Part shown: one piece after another, positions 43,501 to 60,819 of the stretch | How the letters are laid out: every line of letters begins with the position of its first letter | How positions within the stretch are numbered: the first letter of the stretch is position 1 | Source: Cruorifilaria tuberocauda | Taxonomy: Eukaryota > Nematoda > Chromadorea > Rhabditida > Onchocercidae | NCBI GenBank assembly: GCA_013365365.1 | Contig: JABVXU010000009.1 | Span: 186,001 to 250,000 of the forward strand | Direction: 5' to 3' | Length of the DNA: 64,000 nt | Made by a program: the position numbers and the translations under genes | The notes under the pieces: generated by a model | Seen by the model: only the letters and a program-made list of their open reading frames with translations | What the model was told of the DNA's origin: nothing | Database searches by the model: none

Positions 43501-46500
43501 TGCAACAGGTATTCATATTCTTGATTTTTATTTTATTAATTTTTGATTTTCGAGAATGAAATACATTATTGATCTTACTTTATTTCAGGCAATTACTCTT
43601 CGTGTCTTAACTGTAATTGATGCAGTTGGAAGCCTGCCACTTTTTACTGATCGAATTGAACCTTTACCAGCTGCCATTCAAGCCCTGTCTATATTGTATA
43701 AGGCAACTTTAATCAAATCCAAACGTGATATGATCCTGCCTTGGGGCATGTTTCCTTTTGTTATAGTATTTTTTCTTGATCTTAAAATTAGTAAATCCAT
43801 GATTTTGTTGAACAGGTTTGAAATATTTTTGAGATTCATCTTTCTATTTTATGTTGTGTTTTGTTTCAAGTTTTGCTTAAAGCTTTGATCAGCCTTCTGG
43901 CTTTATTTTTCGAGAAAACTATTTTTATCATTTATTTTAATTTTCTTATAGATTCCATTACAATGGATGAAATGATAGAAACCCACGATACAGACTTGTC
44001 AGCAGCCAATGGAGAAACTAGTATGTTTTTTAACAACTGCTTGATAATAGAGATGTTTATTTTTTATTCGTAGAAAATTTTAAACTTTTTTCTATGATTA
44101 ATACTTTACAGATTATGCGAAAATTCTTCTCAATTTATCGAAAGATGAAAAGGTATTTAGTTGCATGTGGCGGAGTGAATCTCTTCCCAACTTTTAGTGT
44201 CGTACTTTCTTGGTCTATTGATTGAACAATTTCTAGATCATGGAACAAGTTCACAGGAAAACGGGCGGCGAAATTTTTCATCATTTCTTGAGGCGTTTAG
44301 TTATAATGGTTTGTTGCCTATTTAATTGCAATTTTCGAAGTGAAACAGTTTTTATATTTTATTGCTCTCTTTAATCAATCTGAAATCGATCTTGTGATTC
44401 AATCTTTCCTCCAAGAAGAAGAATAATTATGATTCTGTTGATTTCTCATATGCTAAGGATTATTTCTTTATTTGCTGCTCTTTTTTATATAAGGAAAAGT
44501 TCATTTACAGGAATCGAGCTGGATGAAGAAGAGGAAATCCGATTAGCAAAAGAAGTACCGATTGATGCATGGCTGGTAACGAAAACCTGTTTACCCTTAA
44601 CAGAATTGATGAATTCAACATTAAGTGATAATATTTCAGTTCAAGATGACTTCGTTGCATATAAGGTTTTATAGTGCTACGTTTAACATAAAGTTTTGGA
44701 TTTTTATCAAAATGAACGACATTTTTCCAGTACCAGCTCATTGAGTTGTCGAAAATATTGCCTTTTTATCTCGAATGCAACAATTACCTACAACCATTTC
44801 TTGCTTTCAGACTACTAGAGATTCATTTTCTGTCTGAATTGAATTTCTCAACGTTTAGCATAGAATTTTGATTTACTTTAAATCTTAAAACATATGTTAG
44901 AATATCTTTGAGTTATTAAAATATGGCTTACTTTGTGAATTTTCATATATAAAATTAATTTTTCTAGTCATATGAGAATGGACATGCATTTTCGGTGATG
45001 CCTGAATATTCATTCATATTAACAACTGAGGTGAAGCAACGTTTCCTTTATCTTAATAATCGAATTCGTCAGAGAAGTGAACGGCGACAAGCATTGGCTG
45101 ATGCTATAACATTTGGTGTTTCGATGGAACCTTATTTAAAATTAAACATACGTCGTGATAATATTGTACGTGATGCTTTAGATAGTGTACGTTTTTTCTC
45201 CATAATTCTTAACAAATTTTTTAAACATTTTTTTTTACAAAATTGAAGTTAACCGTGAATATTATCAAGGATTTTTTGCTTTAAGTCCTAATTTCTTTGC
45301 AACAATTTGAAAGATACATTTGAAAACTACTTAATTTATGGGTATAAAATAGTCTATCATCACGGATACAAAAAATTTCCCTTTGCAGTAAAAAAATGGA
45401 CTGACGCACCACTGATACGGAGCAAAAGCTAAATTGTCTTCTAATGAAAAATTAAGAGTTACTGTGTGAATAGGGTAATATATTGAAATACGCTTTGGAA
45501 CTGTCCAATATTCAGTTAGTTCACTTTACTGGTAATAGGTAGAATTCAGTTATGAACGAATCATATCGTTGATTCTTCAAATGCAAGGTGAATAATCTTT
45601 TAGTCACTATCTGATAAACATAGTCTTTTAACTAGATATAATATTTGCAGCTTGCTGCAATTGCAATGGATAATTCAGCTAACTTCAAGAAGCAACTTCG
45701 AATTCAGTTTGATGGTGAGCAAGCGGTGGACGAGGGAGGTGTGTCGAAAGAATTCTATCAGCTAATAACTGATGAACTATTTTGTCCGGACTATGGTGTG
45801 TTTTACAAGTTTAATATTTGATTTTAAATATTAGGAAACATATGCAGAATGTAGTAAAAAGAAAATAGAGTTTTTTATTGTTTAAATAGTGACATATTTT
45901 TTCTATATAACAGTTGCTGCTCCGCTTCATTTATTTGTTATTTCTTTATTTATCAATATTTTAGGAATGTTTATTTTAAATGAAAAAACGGGTTTGTACT
46001 GGTTCAATTCCCAATGCAATTTTTGTGATGATGAATTCGGACTAATCGGACTATTGTTTGGATTAGCCATATATAATAACATTCTTATTGATGTACGCTT
46101 TCCGAGCTTGGTCTATATGAAATTACTTGCAAGACCGGCCGTTTTTGACGAACTAGCTCAAATTGATTCGGTAAGTACTCCATCCATTTATTTGGCTTAT
46201 TTAATTTACTTACCTTTTTTCGCTTTGCGAGTTCGAACTTTTTGTAGGAATTATACAATGGTTTACGACAATTGCTTGAATGTAATGATGACGTGGAAAA
46301 TATTTATAATTATACGTTTCAAATTTCATACAAAGATGTTTATGGCTACGACCATGATGAGGAACTAATACCAAATGGTGCAAATATACCAGTAACACTT
46401 GCTAATAAAAAGGTCAATTAGCCTTATTTTGTTGGTTTTCGGCTTTCAATTATAATTTATCCTACTTTCGTAAAGCATATTTGTCCTAGATAATCTTTGG

Positions 46501-47747
46501 CCATTTTCTAGATTAGTTTATGCTATAATTTATTCTGCATTGATTACTTTAATCACTAAAGTTACAAAGTTTCATTTTTGAAAAAAAATTACTTCCACTT
46601 TTAGACCTTCATATCGGTACTTATTCAGAAAGTTTTTTATTTTAGAAATTCGTAGCTTGTTATGCTGATTTCTTGTTAAATCGTTCGGTAAAACGACAGT
46701 TTGATGCCTTTAGTATGGGTTTTAACAAGGTAGCTAACCGCGGATTATTGAGAAGATTATTTATGCCTGATGAAGTTGAACAATTAGTTTGTGGTGTACT
46801 TGTAAGTTTCTTCCATTTATTTTTTTTCTTTCCTTTGATGCGAAATAAATTCTTCAGAACTTCATTTTCCACCTATTTAATTGTTTATATATTGTCGTGT
46901 ATGTGGAGTCCTCTTGGTTATCAGCTGTAATCTTTGTGGTGAAATCATCGAGGAGCATTTTGTAATCGGTATTTCTTTTTCTTGGACTGAAAAGAAAATC
47001 TTTCATATAATTTTATGCATATGTCAAAGATATTTTAGGATTTGGATTTTGACATACTTGCACAATGTACAAAATATCAGAACGGTTTCACTGAAACCAG
47101 TCAAACAGTAAAGGTTGGTTTTATGACAGAACTTTAAAACATATTTGAAGTTTAACTTTTTTTATGATCGCCTGTCACGATTATAAATTAATGGATCTAG
47201 TTTTAAGGATTTCTGGACAGTAGCAAAGGCAATGAGTACACAAGAAAAGAAAATGCTGCTTCAATTCATCACGGGTTCTGATAGAGTCCCTGTAGGAGGC
47301 TTAGCAAAATTAGAAGTCATTATTGCTCGAAACGGTGATAATAAGGAAAGGTATACCCACATATGTGTAGGAATATTTTGGATTTTTTCTTTTTATAATA
47401 TTATAATTTAATAATATCTTTTGAAACTATTCCGAATAAAGTAATTTATTACCACAAATTGTGATTATTGACTTAAAAAAGGAAAATTGATTTCATGGTG
47501 CATCTAACATTCGTAATTAATCTCCATGAGTTTCGAAATTATATTGAAACGTATGATTCGAAATTTTTATGACTTTCAATGATCCGCTCAGTACATACTT
47601 GTGCTAAGAATTTAAAATGATTTTAGACTGCCAACAGCTCACACATGCTACAACGTAATGTTATTACCCGATTATGGAGATCTTGAAATAACACGAGAGC
47701 GTATTACCAAAGCAATTAGCTATAGTCGTGGATTTGGCTTGCAGTAA
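40559..47747 (+). CDS. UBE3A: UBE3A/E6-AP-type HECT E3 ubiquitin-protein ligase
   Basis: Exons: 40559-40651, 41077-41221, 41594-41784, 41946-42090, 42214-42364, 42518-42596, 42736-42797, 42905-43034, 43281-43508, 43589-about 43724, 43952-44020, 44112-about 44159, 44198-44308, 44511-44665, 44968-45186, 45651-45795, 45965-46170, 46248-46412, 46646-46801, 47039-47113, 47208-47350, 47627-47747 (TAA). About 990 residues, against about 850-875 in human. The N-terminal AZUL zinc finger has Cys36, Cys41, Cys46 and Cys75, with the same 5/5/29 spacing as human UBE3A. The extra length lies in the low-complexity linker encoded by exons 4-7. The C-terminal HECT domain (for example [30 protein letters not shown]) ends with LPTAHTCYN; its catalytic Cys is 32 residues from the end, as in human. 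Known role: takes ubiquitin from an E2 as a Cys thioester and transfers it to substrate lysines. The exon 10 and 12 ends are uncertain. Confidence 0.93.
43102..43123. repeat. (AT)n microsatellite in a UBE3A intron
   Basis: An uninterrupted AT run with ATCT-type flanks lies in the intron between the exons ending at 43034 and starting at 43281. Confidence 0.9.
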
Positions 47748-49588
47748 GGTAATTTTTTTATTTCAACTTTTATTTTCTCGGTATATCCCTGCTTTTAAAA
47801 AACTTAGATAAATTTTAAACTGATCTCCGTATCATATTATGAAATTGCTTTTTAAATTTTTGTGAATCTGATTGTCCTTTCTGCACTTGCTGAAAAGAAG
47901 TAGCACGTACTGATTGGACAACCAACATTATTCCTGTTGTGGATACTTCAGGGTTATGTAGAATCCAGTGTGAAATATCCATAGCAGGATTCATCCAACA
48001 TGTTTTGTATATAGCATTGTTCTATGATTTTTCTCTTTGTAATCTTATTTACAGAATTTTTGTGGTGCCTTTTTTCTTATCAAGAAAATCACTGGAAAAA
48101 TGAAACCATTAGTTTTGTTTTAACTTTGAATTTTTCACTAATCCATATGATTTGTGATTTGCGTCATAGTAAAAATCGTTTATTTTTTTCTAATCTACCT
48201 CTTTTGTCAAGGGAATAAACTTAGGAATGATTATTAATTTATTAAATTATTTCTTAATTTTAAAGAAGGCGAGATGAATGGAAAAAGTAAAAATGATTTC
48301 TTAATACTGCATTTTTTGAAGGCACTATAATTTTCATTTCAATGTCGCGGTATCATTCGTTCCATTGTTTGTGTGGCATATTTCTCAAGCTTTCAATTGT
48401 TACAAGAAGGAAGCTAATGTCTAACCCTAGAGGATCTTGTTTTACTTCACTATGATTGGTTGAACAATTCCCAAAAATTCTAGAGACGAAGTTTTTTGAA
48501 GTTAAAATTTTTTATTTTATCGAGACAAAAAATTTCAATTTCACATTACTTTGAAATTTGTTTGACAGTCCGTTTTGTATAAAGTTGCTATTCTTGAATT
48601 AATGCAGTTGTATAGTAAATTATATTTATTTTTGTCTTATAACGCAGATCCCTGTCGTACAGTAAGCCTGAAATTACGTCTCCATGCAAGTTGTGTATGT
48701 CTAAGTGTTCTGGTCATTCAAGTCATTAAATTTAGTTGCAAGGGAATGACGGTAACAGAGAAGTTCGAAAAAAGATCTTAGGCGCTAAAGATTGCAGAAG
48801 CTTGTAATATCATTGAATTAAAAAACAAAATCCGAATATGGCATTTATTAAAATTACAGGAAATGTTAGTATTCATTTTGAAGACTTTGCACAAATGAAG
48901 TATCAAGTGGTAAAGCAGAGATGTACAGTGAACGAGGTTTAAAAAATTGAATGAAATAATTCCAGTTCGAATTATCTATGTTTTGAAATCGAGAAGCTAA
49001 ATAACTTTATCGGAAGATGTAAGCTATGCTGAGGTCTAATTTTTCGGTCTGATAAATGGGGCTAGAAGCTACTGTAATCACTTTTTAAAGCAACATTGCT
49101 TGAAAATACCGGAATTATTATTTGGAATATTTATTCATAAATTGTATTATAGAGTGCAGCCTCATTGTGTAGGTTTGGTTTGGTTACAGAGATTTGAGTT
49201 TATTCTGAAACTGTTATGCTAAATGTGCTGCATGGTAATAATCTTAAACTTCTTAACTCGTACATGAATTTTTACCCTCTTAAAATGATTTAATCTCTGA
49301 AGAGAAAACACATGATATTCATTTAAAAATCAGCTAATAAGAAGGATGCGGGAAATTTTGCATGAATATGGATTCAGAAGTTATTCGTGAATGATTAGCT
49401 CCTTTAATCTTTACGATGGAGAATTTAGAAGATCATTATCTTATTCACATATAATGTAATAGGAAGTGCATTGTATTGGATAAACGAATGATACAAGGTG
49501 AATAACCTAAGGTTAAATGCTAACAAAAGAAATAGAATGAAGATCAATAATACAAAGAAGCTTATAAAAATGAAAATTAAAGTGGATT
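47748..49588. other. convergent 3' intergenic region
   Basis: The region separates the UBE3A stop codon from the astacin stop codon on the opposite strand. An AATAAA at about 48211 on the plus strand is a candidate UBE3A polyadenylation signal. On the minus strand, TTTATT words such as the one near 49129 could serve the astacin gene. No exon is supported. Confidence 0.5.
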
Positions 49589-53750
<4,162 letters not shown>

Positions 53751-55228
53751 TTCCTCACAAGGAGGAACACTGAATCCAACTGCTTTCGGAAATTAAAATC
53801 TAAAACATAGCCATTTCAAGTTTATTGCTTTTGTTTTCTTTCACAGGTTTGATATAACTCCAGAATAGTTTGATTTGCATTATTTACATTATGTAATTTT
53901 ATGAAGCTTGAAAATATAATAATGAAGTTGTACAGAGGTGAGGAAGTGAGGAATTAAAAGGGTTGAATCACAATGAAATTTAATTTCATCTATAAATCCA
54001 TCGTACTAACGCAACATTTAAATAAATTAATAATGCAGTCAGTTTATAGTTGGAAGCAACAAGGGAAGAAAAAAAGAAAGAGATGATAACAATCAATTAA
54101 AACCTAAGAATTGAAACTTCAAAAACAGAGGATCAAATCAGATTTAATCACTGGAATCATCTCTTTTGATACATCTAACGATTCATTGCACATAGAATAT
54201 TCATTAATGTTTATTCCATTGTTGTTAAGCAAAAAATAAATAAATAAATAAGATGAAATAGGTTTCAAGTGTCCAACATTATTCCAATCAAATCTATCAA
54301 TGCTATAATGTCGTAAAAATATTACCAAAAAGCATCTAGAAGTGTGACAAACAAGTTTTCTGCATTGGCGATAGGTAATAGAAACTTATTAATTAAAAAG
54401 GATAAAGCAGTCAATTAGGAGATGAGTTCCGATCGAGAAGTTGAAACGATGAAAATGGCTAAATGTTAATTTACAAAACTATTTTTGTGCTTCATTTCCG
54501 ATTTCATATAATTGAGAAAATCAGTGATATTTAAACATTATGGAAATTTGAACCGTCATTACTTGTTTTCAGTGAATAATGACTTAAAGAATTTGACTTT
54601 TTGACCAAATTTTGACTAATCCGAATTAATTCAAAAAGGAAACTTTTCTATAACTGTTTTATTATACGATCTTGAATTGAAATCTATACAGTTTCATCAA
54701 TGTTTAAATTCCAAATTGCATGCCTCATAGTTGAAGAGCATAGCTTTGGCTTTCTATATCACTTCCATTCAGTTTTAGAAAAAAAGAATCAATTCAGATT
54801 GGCAATAAAACAAAAATATAACAAAAAGAAAAATAAAACAATGAGAAATTAAAAGTAATACTTCAGTAAGAATTTATTGTTATAGAAGTAAATTAATTCT
54901 GCTGGTTAGAAATATATGTGATAAAGAGAAGAATGCCATTTATGTGAAGTCTAAAAGTGCCCAATCACCACAACATGAATATTTGTACCCCGAGATGAAT
55001 AGCTTGCTTGAATTAGAGAGGAAGATTTTTGAACCATCACAAGCGAATTTTCAAATAAAATCCGGTTTTGTATTTGAATGAGATGAACCCGTTGATCATC
55101 TCAATCATATCAATTCGATCAATGAATCGCTTCTCAATCAATCTTTTCTTTCTCAAAACCGGCTTTGCGATCTCACATTGGATGAATAAATTGATTAAGT
55201 TAAAAACAATATATTAAAGGAAGATAAT
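53751..55228. other. 5' flank of the astacin gene
   Basis: AT-rich DNA upstream of the astacin start codon. No exon is supported. The promoter of the astacin gene should lie near 53.75-54.2 kb, but I see no clear core element. Confidence 0.5.
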
Positions 55229-55509
55229 ATGTCAAAATATACTACCGAAAAGATAAAACCTTTATGCATACAAGATGAACGCATCAAACTGATCTCATCA
55301 AACGATTCAACAGTCGAAGGATGGTATCCAGAAACAATGGAGGTTTTTGTTTCATGAAAAAATCACTATTATCACTATCATGCTAGTAATTTGTTGTTCT
55401 TGCTGCTTTTCAGTTGAATGCAACTGCAATATTCATAACAATGAAGATAGAGGTAGATGGAAGAAGCTTACCAGTTGATCAGATTGACGCATGCAACAGA
55501 TTAGGTTAA
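55229..55509 (+). CDS. small two-exon reading frame, weakly Skp1-like
   Basis: Exon one (55229-55342) runs from ATG for 38 codons to GAG before a GTTTTTG donor. Exon two (55414-55509) follows a strong acceptor (TGCTGCTTTTCAG) in phase 0 and ends in TAA after 31 codons, giving 69 residues. The intron is 71 bases. The stretch RIKLISSNDSTVE followed by NATAIFITM and LPVDQIDA resembles the start of Skp1-family proteins (IKL.SSDG, then T.KTM, then PLPNV) only loosely. Skp1 proteins are about 160 residues, so this would be truncated, or further exons follow: a phase-1 donor (TTAG then GTTAAC) could join a later exon after the acceptor at 55628. An independent small gene or a pseudogene fragment is equally possible. 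Confidence 0.35.
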
Positions 55510-58500
55510 CCACTCACTTCATAATCTGTCTTGTCCTTCCTCGCATTGCCAGTATTTTGACTGAAAATAATGAAATTTCTGATACTGACAAAGTAATACG
55601 TATTAAATCACACCAATTTTATTTCACAGCATATAAGATTAGCGCAAGTCTTAATTTCAATAAGTAAAATGGAGTTTATGAATGAACTGCTTGAGATCGC
55701 TTTTAGATTAAAATGAATGCAATTTATACAATCTCAAATATTTTCATTAAATCTTATTAGAAATAAGTTGGTGATATCAATAAACTACCACAAGGTTCAT
55801 TTCAAAGCAAGAATTCTTGGTGAATATTCCGGGGAAAAAAGTGCAGAATCAATTTGATAAATTGTTTTGTTGAAAATTTTAATTCTTAAAAGCTGTTAAC
55901 CGCAATACTGGTTCTATGTTTTCTAAAATATACCAAATGAGATGAAAGTGATCATGAAAATTTTTCATTTTTGATAAGAATTTCACTGTCTCAGCTATTC
56001 AGTTACTTTTTTCTTTTAACGAAAAATTAAGAAAAATTTTTATATTTTTCTAATTCAGAATTCTAATATCAATAAATTTACTATCAATTTAAAATGAAAA
56101 AATAAATTATTGGTGGGGAAGAAAAGAGAGGAAGACAGTTCAAATTTCATAAGTTCCAAATTTTTTTTCATAAAATTAATCGTTATGTTAGAAATGTCTG
56201 TAATTCACTATAATTCACTTCGTATCGCTAAAAATATTTATGAAATTTGTTGCATTTTGCTAATTCAATAATGTTAATGTGATAATAAGATAAAGTAACT
56301 GATTAAGAAATCCTTCTTTGAAATTTCAATCGAATGACTTTTCAATGTTGGAGAGAACTCGAACTGGAGCTTAAAAATACAGTCGAAGTATTCCTGTGCT
56401 AAAATTAGTTTCATGATGGAGGTTAAATAAAATAAAAATGAACTTATGAGCGAGACATTATTTGCACTACCAGTGATTTTTGGTATGTTTATTAAAATTT
56501 ATGTGTACAATCTGAGCGCGGGAAACGAAAGCTAAATTGAATTAAAATGAAATTAAAATTACTGAAAGCGATTAGTAGAGTTTAATACACTTAAATCATT
56601 TTTGACACCTTCAATCGCTTTATAATTTTAAATATTAATAGTTTCCAAATCACATCATGCAATTTCATTTAACCATGATCCAACTAGCCATGATTAAAAT
56701 TAAATATTTCATCTTTAAGCATTGCACATCTCTTAAAAACGCCATCGGGTGTAGTTTTCCAATAAGCTTCCTCTTATGACATACAATTTCCGAAAAGAAT
56801 TCTCATGGTCACTCCGATTAATCATGAAATAAATGAATTTGCGCGGTATATAAGTTGTTAAAACGGATTAATTCAGGTCACATCAAGCAACTTCAAAATG
56901 ATTTTTGCGATAAGTGTTTTCTATCAGCAAATTTCAAGGACCATCGCAAGGGAAAACACATTATCTCAGTGAAAAGTATAATCTCAAAAAAACCGGTTTG
57001 CAATACAAAGAAAACGGTTACGGAATGGGGGAAAAGTAGAAATGAAAGGTTTCTTCTGGCTTTATCGCTCTTAAATATATTAAATATCAATTAATTAATC
57101 GAAAACTGATTATTTGTTATTTCGTTGTTTAAATTTATTTATAGATATACTAAAGAAAAACCACGTTTATTAACATATGCAATCTACTTTTTGTGAGTTA
57201 ATGTTAAATTTGACTTTCTCAAGTTCTAAGCTTACGAATTTTATCTTTGTTTTGTATTTAATAATATTAACTCTATCATTGATGAACTGTTAATCAAATG
57301 ATGAAGTTAATTAGGCAATATAATAAAAAATTCATTGATCTCTGTTGAATATTTGCAAAATTATTGGATTTTGTTTCGTATATTTGAATATACAAGACAT
57401 TGTTACTATAAATTCTTGGCAGTCATGAAAGTAAATGAGTGGTAAAGATCGAAAGCAGCAAGATATATATTGATTTGATAACAATATTTATCTCTTTTTA
57501 TTTTATTGTATCTTTTCATTTTACATCTAAAACATTTTTCATCTAAAACAGCGCCTAGACATTTTCAAACTGTGATCAGCAAATAATCATAATTATAGAG
57601 ATTTGAAGTATAAGTATCAAAGATTTTCCCAACACATCCCCTTTGACTGCTGTGATGGTTAAAAATTGTTTAAAATTCGAGCAACTGTTTCGATAAAACG
57701 AAAAAAAGCCAACGATAAGAAAAAAGTAAAATTGAATAGCGAAGGTTATTCATTCATTTTTTAAACTAACGCATTCATTAACTATTGGTATTCTTAAATA
57801 ACGAAATAAGTATTATCAGTATAAGAAGACTATTAATGAACGGAAAGAGTTAGAATTTGAAGAACTATTTTTTGATCAGAATTAAAGACAAACATAGATT
57901 TGATGTCACGCAAACAGAATTCGACAGACTGTTTTAAGTGTAAACAAAAATCAGGATTACTGAGATTTCTCTTGCTGTATGCTTTGGAATGAAATCAAGA
58001 TTTTGCAATGATAATTGTGAAGAGGAAGAAGAAAGCAGAATAGCTGAAAAACTGGACAGTATCCGATCAGATGAACGGGTTGGAAGGCAGCAGGGATAGG
58101 AGAACGATATTGAAGGACAAAATCTTTATTAAATTGTATGCAAATATAGATAATTACACATCTCATAATTCGTCGTCCACCTGTTGAATATTTCAATTTT
58201 TGCTGTTTTCGTCCAATTTGTTCATTGTGAAAGCAGTAATAATTATGCTCATAATGTATTAATTATCATACCAACGAAATGCTTAATTTTTACTCTATTG
58301 CGTAACTACGAGGTTCTTAAATGATGGAAATTTGAAAATTGGAAAGAAATTTTTTGGACAATGAATTATGAAAATTGTGAAACATATGAAGCTTACTGGG
58401 CAATTGAAATAATAAACGAAAATGAAGAGTGAGAAATTTAAAGTAATCGAATAATTACTGAAATATATTGAAGTAAATGAACGATGAGGTATTTATAAGT

Positions 58501-60675
58501 ATGATTTAACTTAGTAATATTTGAAGTACGGGTAGATGATCTCATGCAGTTATAGAATAACTCTGATAGGATGAAGTGCAAAAGGATGAAAGCGAGTAAA
58601 CGAGATTAAATTTTGGATGTAAAACGTTTGTCAAAACAATCTGTTAAGATTGATTTAAAACTGGTTTTAAATTCACCTCCCTTCCTTCCATGAATCATTT
58701 CCTTTATTCGTCATCTGTTTCTGTGCTGTATATCCGTTAATATGCAAATTGCTCCGTCAACGAGCAAACATTAGGCATTGTGGAAGTTATGGAAAAATAA
58801 TAGACGTGCAAAATTCGATATACTTTGAAGACTTGCAATAATCGAACATATTTCTGAAAAAATTTATTTCAAAAAAATTAGCATATGGTAATTTTCATCG
58901 TAACAATGTTTTTTTGGATGAGTAAAACTTCTTTATTCTGCACTTTTTTACTGAATTATTCGTATATGATAGAATAAAGAAAATGATTGCTATATCAATT
59001 GTTGAATTGATTTGGCGAAAAGTTTAATCATCATAAAACTGATCGCTTATCAGCGTTAATAAGTTTATTATCCTTTCAATCATATTCAAACGTAGGAAAT
59101 GCTATCGAGGGATTTTTCATTTTTTTTTCTCCTTTTATTTATAATGAACTTCATAGAAACATTATTCAGCATTATAGCTCAGGAAATTTTATTAGAAATT
59201 TCATATATTTCAGACGAAAAATTACAACGACTGTTCCCAATGGATTAGTTACAATATCTGCATGATCCAGCTGCGTACGTTTTGGGGTGGTGATAATTAA
59301 GCTGCAATCTTTTGAGTCCGTATAATCTCTTCATTGAACTCCTTTAGTTTACCAGATCGGATTTCATCAAATATTCAAGATTTCAAACCCATTTCCTCTA
59401 TGATTTAAATAATTTGGTTAGAAAAATTTCGTCAGACAAATTCAAACTCTTAAAATTCCATCGCACTTTTTTTTGCATCACACTATTTATTTTTTTTTCA
59501 CTTTTTTAATAAGATTAATGGGAATCTGAATCCAGAAAACTTTGTAAATTTTTAAAAAGTGCAAATTCAAAAAAAATTCAAGATTCTGTTTCTAGTAACA
59601 TTTATCCTGAAAGATCTCATGATACACCTTGAGGGTAAAATAAAGAAAGCTCGAACGCAATACTTTCTTTCAGCCTCCATTTAAAATGCTAATATGGTTC
59701 GATTCCTATTTGAAGCATTTTTCTTCGTTACTGGTTTGGTTTTTTTTGATAGCCCCTCATTTCTTTTCCTTCAGGATAAATATTACTGCGTTAAATCGCT
59801 GGTCAGATGGTGAATTTAATTTAACAAAGCTGCATTTTATTAGCATCGTAACTGCGATGATGTTGTTGCTTATCAACGAAGCCTTTGAGTTATTGCACAC
59901 CGATTTTTCAGTTTTTATTCCTCCATCTGTGCATTTCTATCTCGAAAACAGCAAATCAACTTTCTCTAACAAGAAGAATCACGCAATTTACGTCACAAGC
60001 ATAACATGACATAAATTTTATATAAAATACCATAAGTGCTTTAATCTAGACTTTAATTCATTATATTTTTCAAGTTTAATTCTTATTTAAACTAAAGAGC
60101 AATGTTGAAATGGAAATTCATTCCACATTTTATCATTTAAGATAAAAATAAATCATGAAAATTTTTTAGATTTACAAAATTTAAGGAATAATTCAATAAT
60201 TCGACAAAAATCTGACAAACATAATTGAAGTGCAAGACATGTATAATAATAATGGCCGATTTATTTGATAAATTTACTAAACGGAAATTAGGTATAATCG
60301 AAAGAAATTTAAAATTTCTTTGTCCAAACTGATTAACACACAAACGTGAACAACAAGAGCAATGAATTATATACATATTTTCCAGTTTCTTTTATATCTC
60401 ACTTTCATATCAATTGTAGCAATAATTGATCGGTATTTTTATTCTTTTTTGAGATAAACAAAAATACCGTTATTGACTGATTTGTGAAATCCGTCAAATA
60501 CTGTAATGAAGCGCCCTGATAACGCCTGTTTTCATCCAATTGCTCAACAATTGATGTGATCGACTTTTGGAGCCAGTTGTCGAGAACAGTTTATTTCATC
60601 AAATCGCGGTATCATCGGCTCTTAGAGCTCCGATCCTGTCTGTGTATAACATATCTGCGTCCGGTCGGCACGTCT
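55510..60675. other. AT-rich DNA with isolated coding-like patches
   Basis: No gene can be assembled. A TATATAAG word at about 56845 precedes an open plus-strand frame (to 57094) with peptide such as FCDKCFLSANFKDHRKG, but that frame has no ATG. A 107-codon plus-strand frame from ATG at 59686 to 60009 follows a TTTCTTTCAG acceptor and encodes two hydrophobic stretches; it is unrecognised. A short frame at 57989 is annotated separately. Confidence 0.35.
57989..58099 (+). CDS. unrecognised 36-residue frame or exon
   Basis: A short frame from ATG to TAG reads MKSRFCNDNCEEEEESRI and then a charged helical segment ending RVGRQQG. The surrounding patch is GC-richer than its flanks. It is solitary: I found no phase-matched exon on either side. 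It may be one exon of a gene I cannot assemble, or chance. Confidence 0.2.
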   Translation: MKSRFCNDNCEEEEESRIAEKLDSIRSDERVGRQQG

Positions 60676-60819
60676 TCAATTTCGACCATATCGATGTTTT
60701 ATGAGCCAACGGTATACGGTATTTTTATGCACTGCTGCCTCCTGGGCGACCACGTTTGTCGATGGTGCTCTTCGAGCCGCCGCACTTGCTTCACAAATCG
60801 AGTGTGCAGCTTCTCTCCA
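60676..60819 (-). other. GC-richer patch with a helix-turn-helix-like frame
   Basis: A 47-codon minus-strand frame without ATG reads AAARRAPSTNVVAQEAAVHK and then NTVYRWLIKHRYGRN before a TGA. A string of the form VAxEAxVxKNTVYRWL is what the recognition helix of transposase or MerR-type helix-turn-helix domains looks like. The same DNA is open on the plus strand too, including a 67-codon frame to 60904. It could be a decayed transposase fragment, an exon, or promoter DNA. The match is short and may be chance. Confidence 0.2.

Noticed and set aside
45889..46368. 159-codon plus-strand open frame
   Set aside because: Only 45965-46170 is coding (a UBE3A HECT exon with matching phases); the rest is intron that happens to be open.
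59620..59710. Possible tRNA because of a GGTTCGATTCC word near 59695
   Set aside because: The bases on each side do not form a T-stem and no acceptor or anticodon arm can be drawn.
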